From the NCBI GenBank assembly GCA_031254955.1, contig JAIRTK010000203.1, positions 1 to 11,859 of the forward strand: a DNA stretch of 11,859 bases, in the 5' to 3' direction. Each line of letters opens with the position of its first letter. Within the stretch, counting starts at the first letter, position 1. Both the position numbers and the translations under genes were made by a program. Shown here piece after piece: positions 5,504 through 11,859 of this stretch. The notes beneath the pieces were generated by a model that searched no databases, was not told where the DNA came from, and saw nothing but the letters and a program-made list of their open reading frames with translations. This stretch comes from Opitutaceae bacterium. GTDB lineage: Bacteria > Verrucomicrobiota > Verrucomicrobiia > Opitutales > Opitutaceae.

Positions 5504-7966
5504 ATGAAAATGAACCACACAGAAATCCAGCCCCGTGGGCAAAACGCCCTCCGCGCCCTGCCTGTCGCGCTGGCTGCGCTCATGGGCGCCGCCGGCGCCG
5601 GCGGGCAGGCGGTGCCGCCGGACAACAACGCCGCGCCCGCCTCCGATGCCGTTGTGACCATGGATGTGTTTGAGGTGAAGACCGACGGCGATGTCGGCTA
5701 CATGTCGCAAAACGCCGCCGAGGTCACGCGCATGAACACCGCCGTCGAGGACATCCCGATGAACATCACGGTGTTCAACCAGCAGTTTATCGACGACCTC
5801 GTGGCGACCGACACCAGCGAGCTGATCGCCTACGATGCCTCGTCGGTGAAGACGAGCGAGAACGACGACTTCATCGCGCGCGGCTTTTCCAGCGTGGGCA
5901 CGAATTTCCTCAACGGCTTCGCCCAGGCGACCGGTTTCGGCTCGCAGCCCCTGACAAACATCGAGCGGGTGGAGGTCATCCGCGGGCCTGCCGCCATCCT
6001 CTACGGCGCCGGCGCGTATGGCGCGACCTACAACCGCATCACCAAGCGACCGAAGGAGCGCCCTTTCACGATGGCGCGGACGATTCTCTCCACCCCCGGC
6101 CTTTTCCGGGTGGAGTTTGACGATAGCGCGCCGGTGCCGTTTGCGGGCAGCCGCAAGTTCCTTTATAGAATAAACGGCGTGTATGAGGACGGGGAAACCT
6201 GGTTTGGCACCAAAAAAGCGGAAAAAGCCATCGCGCCGTCGCTGAGCTGGCAGCCATCCAGCCGCGTCAAACTGATCGCCGAGTATTTTTATAATTATCG
6301 CGAGACGCAGGCCAGGTGGGAGACGCCGGTGCTCGGCGATAATCCCGACGGCATCCGCACGCTGGACGGCATCTGGCATGCCTACGGCAACCGGCGGCTC
6401 AACTGGATCGAGGAGGATGATTTCCGCCACCAGACCCGGCGGTTCGCCTCCGCCGACCTCCGCCTTGGCCTCCTGAAAAACCTGCATTTCCGCGCGCAAT
6501 TCCAATGGGAGACCAAAAAACAGCGCTTCGAGGAAACACAGGCGAAATCCGACGCCCTGGTCATGCTGTATGACGCCGCGCTGCTGCCGCGTTACTGGCG
6601 CGAATACAATATAGACATCCGGGGGCTGCGCTCCCGCAACGAGCTGGTCTGGGAGGGGCGCACCGGGTTTCTCCGCCACCGGGCGCTGGCCGGTTTCGGC
6701 TGGCTGGAGGAGGAGACGGATACCAGGCAAATCCGAACCTATTGGAACAACGGCGGGCTGGACCACGTCACCGGCCCGGAGGATTATCTCCACGGCAACG
6801 GCGTCATCGTTGACGGCGTCTGGACGCGCGCCAGCAACGCCGCCGGTTTATACAATGAATATCCGACGGTGACGCTGGCGGACTTTCTGGCCGACCCCAC
6901 GCTGGCCGGTTTCAATATGAACAATATCATGCCGATTGTCATGTTCGACCGCGACCGCGAGCTGCCGGTGCCCGCGACGCCGACCGCGCCGCTCTATACA
7001 AGCACCTACTCAACCGACCGGGGCGGCAGCGCGGACTGGTATGCGAACGATATTATTTCATTGGCCCGCGAGCGGATATTTTTGTCCGGCGGCCTCCGCT
7101 ACAGTGCGTCAAAGAGGCGCACCATCAACCTGCGAACCGGCGTGACCACCGTTGACAACACCGCTTACGCCTCGGTTTACAGTTTCGGCGTGGTGGTGCA
7201 TCTGGACGAGGGACGGCACTTCACCCTGTATGGAAACATGAACAATTCCTTCGTCCCCAATTTCAACAGCCAGCCCGACGGCACGGGGCTGGAGCCGGAG
7301 ACCGGGCGGCAGAAGGAGCTGGGCCTGCGCGCCAAGGCGTTCGGCGGACGGCTCGCCCTGCTGGCGACCTATTTCGACATCAAGCAGGAGAATGTCACGG
7401 AAAACGACCCCACCAAGCCGGCCAACTCCGGCTGGCGGCGCCAGATTCCCGGCGTGCGCTCGCAGGGCTTCGAACTCAGCGCCAACGCCCGCCTCGCGCG
7501 CGACTGGCTCATGCTGCTCGGCTACTCCTACACGGACTCCCGCGACATGACCCCCGGCCCGAATTATGAAAAAGCCCGCCCGCTGGTCCCGGTCAACCGT
7601 CTCACATTATATAATCGTTTCAACGGCACCCGCGGAATATTAAAAGGATGGACCGCGGGCTGCGGCATTATATTCACAGGCTCGCGCCCGCTCACGCATG
7701 TCACGGGGCGCGGGGCGAACCTTGCCGGCAACAACCTGCCCCTGGCCGGCATGGAGCAGGACTGGGGGCCGCTGCCCGCCACGTGGCGCGTGGACGCCTC
7801 CGTCGGCTACCGCTGGAAACTCTCCGGCAAGGTCAGGCAGGTCGAGGCCATCTTTAAGGTGAAAAACCTTTTCGACAACAACGACCTCTTTTATGTGGCG
7901 ACCTGGAACCGTTACACGGTGGACCCGGGCCGCGAGTGCCAGTTCGTGTTTGGCGTGCGGTTTTAA
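5504..7966 (+). CDS. TonB-dependent outer-membrane receptor
   Basis: Outer-membrane active transporter of 820 residues, using TonB/ExbBD energy to import a ligand. A signal peptide is visible, with hydrophobic residues about 18-34 and likely cleavage after GQA (36). Next comes a low-complexity linker, then VVTMDVFEVK (50-59) in the position of a TonB box. The plug follows (about 78-185), with MNTAVEDIPMNITVFNQQF and the hallmark VEVIRGPAAILYGAGAYGA starting at 156. The family phrase GG-x-IN-x-ITKRP appears as ATYNRITKRP. The remainder is a 22-strand barrel by homology, ending in FGVRF with the terminal phenylalanine usual for barrel assembly. There is no N-terminal carboxypeptidase-like domain, so it is not SusC-type, and no SusD partner is nearby. 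The plug resembles siderophore-receptor types, but the enzyme neighbours suggest a sugar ligand. The autotransporter-like gene starts 53 nt downstream with no terminator seen, suggesting co-transcription. Confidence 0.92.
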   Translation: MKMNHTEIQPRGQNALRALPVALAALMGAAGAGGQAVPPDNNAAPASDAVVTMDVFEVKTDGDVGYMSQNAAEVTRMNTAVEDIPMNITVFNQQFIDDLVATDTSELIAYDASSVKTSENDDFIARGFSSVGTNFLNGFAQATGFGSQPLTNIERVEVIRGPAAILYGAGAYGATYNRITKRPKERPFTMARTILSTPGLFRVEFDDSAPVPFAGSRKFLYRINGVYEDGETWFGTKKAEKAIAPSLSWQPSSRVKLIAEYFYNYRETQARWETPVLGDNPDGIRTLDGIWHAYGNRRLNWIEEDDFRHQTRRFASADLRLGLLKNLHFRAQFQWETKKQRFEETQAKSDALVMLYDAALLPRYWREYNIDIRGLRSRNELVWEGRTGFLRHRALAGFGWLEEETDTRQIRTYWNNGGLDHVTGPEDYLHGNGVIVDGVWTRASNAAGLYNEYPTVTLADFLADPTLAGFNMNNIMPIVMFDRDRELPVPATPTAPLYTSTYSTDRGGSADWYANDIISLARERIFLSGGLRYSASKRRTINLRTGVTTVDNTAYASVYSFGVVVHLDEGRHFTLYGNMNNSFVPNFNSQPDGTGLEPETGRQKELGLRAKAFGGRLALLATYFDIKQENVTENDPTKPANSGWRRQIPGVRSQGFELSANARLARDWLMLLGYSYTDSRDMTPGPNYEKARPLVPVNRLTLYNRFNGTRGILKGWTAGCGIIFTGSRPLTHVTGRGANLAGNNLPLAGMEQDWGPLPATWRVDASVGYRWKLSGKVRQVEAIFKVKNLFDNNDLFYVATWNRYTVDPGRECQFVFGVRF

Positions 7967-8019
7967 TGGATAAAAAAACACGCGTCTTCTGATGATATAA
8001 AAAAGAAATCCCGATTATC

Positions 8020-11000
8020 ATGAAAACCAGCTTTCATTTCCAAGGCATAAACAAAAACAAACCGGCGGCGCGCCTGCTGCTCGCGTCCGCCATCGGGCTG
8101 GCCTGCCTGCCGGCATCCGCCGACGACAAGGTCTGGCTCGGCGCGGACGGGAATTACTGGGGCAATCCCGCCAATTGGGACGGCGGCCTGCCCGCCGCCA
8201 CGGACAACGCCATCCTCGACAATCCCGCGCCCGCGCTGGTGGGCGCGAACGCCTCCGCCGGCAACGTGGTCATCGGCGCCACCGGCACCGGGCGCCTGGC
8301 CGTCGGCGGCGATGCCGGCGCCACGCTCACCGTGTCCGGCAGCGTGCTGCTCGCCGCCGCCGCCACCGGCGACGGCGCCCTGCTGCTGGCGCGCTCCGGC
8401 AATCTCGCCACCGGCGCCGTCGCGGGCGGCCCCGGCGCGGCGTCGGTGGCGAGCGACGGCGGCTTTGTCACCGCGCTTTCCGACAACGATAACTTTTTCA
8501 ACGGCATCGCCGCCGTGCTTGTCACCGCCACGCACGCTTCCATCGGCGGCAACAACTCGGGGCTTACGCTCAACACCAACGGCTTTTCCCTCACCGCCAC
8601 CAACAATTTCTCCTTCGCCAGTTCCGGCGCCAAAACATCACGCGGCCTGGCGAAAACCGGCGCGGGCATCCTCACGCTCACCGGCAATGTCAACCTCGCC
8701 GGCGGGCGCGTGGACATCACCGCCGGCGAACTCGCGCTGGGCGGCACGCTCGCCGCCGCGCACGCGCAAAACCTGATCGGCTTCGACGCCAACCAGTCCG
8801 GCACGCTGCGCGTGCTCGCCGGCGGCACCGTCGGTTTTGGCGGCGCGCTCATCGGCGACCGCGCGGGCGCGAACGGCGTGCTCGTGCTCGAAACCGGCGC
8901 GGGCTATTATGCCACCGGCGACACCGTCATCGGCAACACCGCCGGCGCCGGCGTGGTCACCATCAAGTCCGGCGCAACCCTCAACAGCGCGCGCAACTAC
9001 CTCGGCGGCGGCTCCGCCAGCGGCGCCGGCACCGGCGTCGTGGTGGTCGAGGGCGGCGGCGTGTTCGTCACGCGCGGGCGGCTCGACATCGGCACGCGCG
9101 GCAGCGGCACCCTCCGCTTGATTGACAGCGCGACCGTGATGGCGACGGGCATCGTGCTCGGGCGCGTCGCCGGCGGCTCCGGCGTGATTGAAATCACCGG
9201 CACCAAGGGCGCGTCCATCACCGGCACGAACGGCAGCGGCGGCATTTCCGTCAACCAAGACTCCGCCGCGGCAGGCGGCGTTGTCCGGTTCATGCACAGC
9301 GACACAAATTATATAACCTCGCTCAGTCTCCGCAACCTCACGCGCCTCGAACACACCGGCTCCGGCCTCACCGCGCTCATCGCGGCGAACTCGCACACGC
9401 TCGGCACGCTCATCTCCGCCGGCACGCTTCAAATCGGCAACAACACCGCCTCGGGCGCGCTCGCCGGCGACGTTGAAAACAACGCCACCCTCGCCGTGTA
9501 TCGCGGCAACGACTACGACTTCGCCGCCAACATCAGCGGCACCGGCGTGCTCGTGAAAAAGGGCAACGCAAAACTCACGCTCACCGGCGCCAACACCTAC
9601 ACCGGCGGCAACATCGTCGAGGCCGGCGCGCTTGCGGGCACGCTCGACAAAATTCGCGGCGCCGTGACGATGACCTCCACCGGCGCGACACTCGAAATCA
9701 ACGTCGCCTCCGGCGGCGGCACCCTCTCGGCGTCCGTCACCGGCCAGGGAAATTTCGCGAAAACCGGGGACGGCTTTCTCCTGCTCGGAAGTGCGGTGAA
9801 CTACACCGGCAACACCACCGTCGGCGCGGGCGCGCTCAAGGGCCGCGTCGGCGCGGGCGTGCTCGATGTCGCGGCGGGCGCGACGTATGTCGCCGCCGAC
9901 GGCGCGCAGAACGCCACGCTCGCCAACATCACCGGCTCGGGCACGGTCAACCTCAACAACGCCAGCCTCGTCTTCGGTGTTTCCAGCGGCACGCAAACTT
10001 ACGGCTTCACCGGCGCGCTCACCGGCGGACGTGACCTGCGCAAGACCGGCGGCGGCCTGCTCGACCTCGGCGCGCACGCCCTCGCTCCCGCGTTCAGCGG
10101 CGACACGTTCGTGGAGGGCGGCACGCTCCGGCTGGACTCCGTCAGCCAGCTCCCCGGCGGCCTTGTTCTCGGCGGCGCGGGCGCGGTCGGTTTGATCGAG
10201 CAAACCTCGGGCGCGCTCACGCAGTCGCTTGCGCTCGCCGGGCAGGGAGGCGGCATCAGCGTCTCCGGCGGGACGCAGACCTTTGCCGCGACCGTCAACG
10301 GCACCGGCGATTTCGCGAAGGGCGGCGACGGCACGCTCGACGTGCGCGGCGCGACCATGAACCAGTCCGGCGGCACGCGCATCCTCGGCGGCACGCTGCT
10401 CGGCGACGCGGATGTCATCAAGGGCGACATCACCCTCGCCAACGGCGCGACGGTCGAGTTCGCGCAAAACACCGCCGGCACCGTGGCCGGCCTCGTCACC
10501 GGCGGCGGCAATCTCATAAAAACCGGCGCTGGCGAACTCACGCTCGCGAACAACGCCAACAACTACATCGGCGACACCACCATCAACAGCGGCACGCTGA
10601 AAGGCGCCATCGGCGCGGGCACGCTCACCGTGGCGGCGGGCGCGACCTACAAGGTGGCCGACGGCGCCGCCGAGGCCGCGCTCGCCAACATCACGGGCGA
10701 CGGCACTGTTGACCTGAACGCCGCGAGCCTGCGCCTCGTCGCGGCGGCGGGCGTCACCTCCACGTTCAGCTACAACAACCTCGTCAGCTCGAACCCCGCC
10801 TCCCGCCTCATCAAGACCGGGGCGGGCCGAATCGTGCTCGACGCCGCCGTGGCGCTCGGCGGCGGCGTGGCGGTGGAGGACGGCGTGCTGGAGCTTGACA
10901 GCCTCTCCAAAATCAACGCGCCCGTCGCGCTCGGCACCGGCTCCACGTATGGATTAATCGGATACACAAACACCGGCGTCGCCTGGACTCACGCCGTCAC

Positions 11001-11859
11001 GCTCGACGGCCTGGGCGGCGGCTTCGTCGTCGATGCGGCGTCGGGCACCGTCACGCTCGCCGCCACCGCGACGATCGGCGGCGCGGGCGATTTCCACAAG
11101 TCCGGCCCCGGCGCGCTCGACATCACCGCCGCCGCGATGAACAACACCGGCGACACCCGCGTGCTCGGCGGCACGCTCATCGGCGACACCGCCACAATCA
11201 AGGGCGACGCCGACATCGCCGCCGGCGCGACACTGCGCTTCCGGCAGGCGTCCACCGGCACCTTTGCCGGGATGCTCACCGGCCCGGGCGCGTTGCGCAA
11301 GACCGGCCCCGGCACGCTCGTGCTCGGCAGCGCGCTCAATGCTTACGGCGACACCATCATCGACGAAGGCGTGCTGACCGGCGCAATCGGCGCGGGCACG
11401 CTCACGGTCAATGCCGGCGGCACCTACCGCGTGACCGACGGCGTCACGGAATTTGAGCTGGAGGGCATCGCGGGCGCGGGCACGGTTGACCTGAACGCCG
11501 CCAACCTCACCTTCAACGTCGCCAGCGGCACCGCGCAGTTCTCGTTCACCGGCAGCCTCGCCGGCGGCAACCGCTTCATCAAGGCCGGCGCGGGCACGCT
11601 GGAGTTGCTGAGCAGCGTCGCGCTGGCGCAGGGCGCGTCCCTTCGCGGCGGCGTCGTCCGGCTGGCGGACCAGGCTTTCATCAACGCCCCCGTCGAGCTT
11701 GGCTCGGCCTCGTCGTATGGACTAATTGAATACACCAACGAGGGCGCCGCCTGGACGCGCGCCCTCACGCTGGCGGGGCAGGGCGGCGGCTTTTCCGTCG
11801 AGGCGGGCAAAACCATCGCGCTCGCGGCCTCCACGACGATCAGCGGCGCGGGCGATTTC
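8020..11859 (+). CDS. giant autotransporter-like secreted repeat protein (3' truncated by window)
   Basis: The frame is open from the ATG at 8020 to the window end: exactly 1280 codons with no stop, so the protein continues. Residues 1-34 form a signal peptide with hydrophobic core RLLLASAIGLACLPASA and likely cleavage before DD. The mature start VWLGADGNYWGNPANW is a tryptophan-rich opening typical of verrucomicrobial autotransporter-like proteins. It is followed by glycine-rich beta-strand repeats, a PATR-like element (KTGAGILTLTG near 8653), a block of five short repeats, and a higher-order array of PATR-like elements with the core F/L-x-KTGxGxLxL...Y-x-G-x-T-x-V-x-x-GxL. Such passengers normally form an extracellular beta-helix. 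Whether the C-terminus is a beta-barrel or a sorting signal lies outside the window. Composition is dominated by G, A, T, L and V, with almost no cysteine. Adhesion or surface display is the likely role, unproven. Confidence 0.85.
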   Translation, partial: MKTSFHFQGINKNKPAARLLLASAIGLACLPASADDKVWLGADGNYWGNPANWDGGLPAATDNAILDNPAPALVGANASAGNVVIGATGTGRLAVGGDAGATLTVSGSVLLAAAATGDGALLLARSGNLATGAVAGGPGAASVASDGGFVTALSDNDNFFNGIAAVLVTATHASIGGNNSGLTLNTNGFSLTATNNFSFASSGAKTSRGLAKTGAGILTLTGNVNLAGGRVDITAGELALGGTLAAAHAQNLIGFDANQSGTLRVLAGGTVGFGGALIGDRAGANGVLVLETGAGYYATGDTVIGNTAGAGVVTIKSGATLNSARNYLGGGSASGAGTGVVVVEGGGVFVTRGRLDIGTRGSGTLRLIDSATVMATGIVLGRVAGGSGVIEITGTKGASITGTNGSGGISVNQDSAAAGGVVRFMHSDTNYITSLSLRNLTRLEHTGSGLTALIAANSHTLGTLISAGTLQIGNNTASGALAGDVENNATLAVYRGNDYDFAANISGTGVLVKKGNAKLTLTGANTYTGGNIVEAGALAGTLDKIRGAVTMTSTGATLEINVASGGGTLSASVTGQGNFAKTGDGFLLLGSAVNYTGNTTVGAGALKGRVGAGVLDVAAGATYVAADGAQNATLANITGSGTVNLNNASLVFGVSSGTQTYGFTGALTGGRDLRKTGGGLLDLGAHALAPAFSGDTFVEGGTLRLDSVSQLPGGLVLGGAGAVGLIEQTSGALTQSLALAGQGGGISVSGGTQTFAATVNGTGDFAKGGDGTLDVRGATMNQSGGTRILGGTLLGDADVIKGDITLANGATVEFAQNTAGTVAGLVTGGGNLIKTGAGELTLANNANNYIGDTTINSGTLKGAIGAGTLTVAAGATYKVADGAAEAALANITGDGTVDLNAASLRLVAAAGVTSTFSYNNLVSSNPASRLIKTGAGRIVLDAAVALGGGVAVEDGVLELDSLSKINAPVALGTGSTYGLIGYTNTGVAWTHAVTLDGLGGGFVVDAASGTVTLAATATIGGAGDFHKSGPGALDITAAAMNNTGDTRVLGGTLIGDTATIKGDADIAAGATLRFRQASTGTFAGMLTGPGALRKTGPGTLVLGSALNAYGDTIIDEGVLTGAIGAGTLTVNAGGTYRVTDGVTEFELEGIAGAGTVDLNAANLTFNVASGTAQFSFTGSLAGGNRFIKAGAGTLELLSSVALAQGASLRGGVVRLADQAFINAPVELGSASSYGLIEYTNEGAAWTRALTLAGQGGGFSVEAGKTIALAASTTISGAGDF
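8845..9231 (+). repeat. five tandem 24-28-residue beta-strand repeats in the passenger
   Basis: Within the giant protein, five consecutive units share the plan hydrophobic-I/L-G-x(4-9)-G-V/T-hydrophobic-x-hydrophobic, followed by a variable glycine- or alanine-rich turn. They begin ALIGDRAG (8845), VIGNTAGAG (8926), YLGGGSASG (8998), LDIGTRGSG (9082) and VLGRVAGGS (9154), with lengths of 27, 24, 28, 24 and 26 residues. They resemble the T5SS/PEP-CTERM-associated repeat type and differ from the PATR-like elements downstream. A weaker relative begins VVIGATGTG near 8266. Confidence 0.65.
9538..10299 (+). repeat. higher-order passenger repeat unit A (254 aa)
   Basis: First of three tandem large units in the giant protein. 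It holds three PATR-like elements, starting GTGVLVKKG (9538), GQGNFAKTG and GGRDLRKTG. After the second comes the spacer GAGVLDVAAGATY...LANITGSGTVNL, and after the third a segment with VGLIEQT...LAGQGGGISV. It is the most divergent of the three units, mainly in its first element and in lacking the YTN-x-G-x-AWT motif. Confidence 0.75.
10300..11079 (+). repeat. higher-order passenger repeat unit B (260 aa)
   Basis: Second large unit. It begins GTGDFAKGGDGTLD, with further PATR-like elements starting GGGNLIKTGAGELTL and SRLIKTGAGRIVL. Ordered landmarks shared with unit C: MNQSGGTRILGGTLLGD, KGAIGAGTLTVAAGATY, GDGTVDLNAASL, INAPVALG, and YGLIGYTNTGVAWT. Unit C starts exactly 780 nt downstream. 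Confidence 0.8.
11080..11844 (+). repeat. higher-order passenger repeat unit C (255 aa), unit D starting at window end
   Basis: Third large unit. It begins GAGDFHKSGPGALD (the B counterpart is GTGDFAKGGDGTLD) and carries the same ordered landmarks as B: MNNTGDTRVLGGTLIGD, TGAIGAGTLTVNAGGTY, GAGTVDLNAANL, INAPVELG and YGLIEYTNEGAAWT. The last 15 bases of the window (11845-11859) encode GAGDF, the opening of a fourth unit, so the array continues. Confidence 0.8.

Noticed and set aside
5336..6793. Open frame of 485 codons on the minus strand across the palindrome and TonB receptor start
   Set aside because: It runs from repeat DNA into the antisense of the receptor signal and plug region. No recognisable domain; typical of high-GC antisense frames.
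7973..8001. Promoter directly before the giant repeat gene (TATAAA at 7996)
   Set aside because: There is only an A-run at the -35 position. The 53-nt gap and shared strand favour read-through from the receptor gene.
8098..8108. Possible lipoprotein signal (GLAC) in the giant repeat protein
   Set aside because: The -3 position is glycine, poor for a lipobox, and PASA just after it is a good signal peptidase I site.
8638..10467. Open frame of 609 codons on the minus strand opposite the giant repeat gene
   Set aside because: It mirrors GC-biased, repeat-rich codons of the + strand gene. The translation is a low-complexity Arg/Ala/Gly/Glu string with no domain, and the + strand frame has signal peptide and repeat logic.
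8845..11859. CRISPR-like or non-coding tandem repeat
   Set aside because: Periods are multiples of three, the frame stays open throughout, and similarity is stronger at protein than DNA level.

Overview
The window reads as part of a glycan-use locus from a GC-rich Gram-negative bacterium, most likely a verrucomicrobium close to Opitutaceae. This is inferred from gene content and style: a GntR-type/sugar-binding regulator, a secreted Asp-box protein, a GH36 enzyme, a plug-and-barrel TonB-dependent receptor, a very long autotransporter-like repeat protein, and intergenic gaps filled with purine-rich repeat phrases. No taxonomic marker is present, so the assignment is tentative.

Layout: all five genes are on the + strand. 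(1) 1-1080 is a transcription regulator whose 5' end touches the window edge. (2) 1204-2634 is an exported beta-propeller protein with three Asp-boxes, preceded by a candidate promoter with an operator-like dyad over its -35 element. (3) 2635-3055 holds a roughly 400-bp imperfect palindrome. (4) 3056-5200 is a cytoplasmic GH36 alpha-galactosidase-like enzyme. (5) 5201-5503 holds a second palindrome of 248 bp, with a possible promoter for the next gene in its right arm. (6) 5504-7966 is a TonB-dependent receptor. (7) From 8020 to beyond the window end runs a secreted autotransporter-like protein of at least 1280 residues. Its visible repeats are a block of five short repeats followed by a higher-order tandem repeat of about 254-260 residues, each unit made of three PATR-like elements.

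A working model, which is inference: the regulator senses a sugar and controls the locus. The Asp-box protein acts on or binds a glycan outside the cytoplasm. The TonB receptor imports a product across the outer membrane. The GH36 enzyme hydrolyses an alpha-linked sugar in the cytoplasm. The giant repeat protein is displayed at the surface, perhaps for adhesion. None of the four starts with visible upstream sequence has a convincing Shine-Dalgarno motif.

The points most worth a second look are the two nested intergenic palindromes that bracket the GH36 gene, the higher-order repeat of the giant protein, and the divergent active-site motifs of the GH36 enzyme. No RNA gene, CRISPR array, insertion sequence or transposase was seen.
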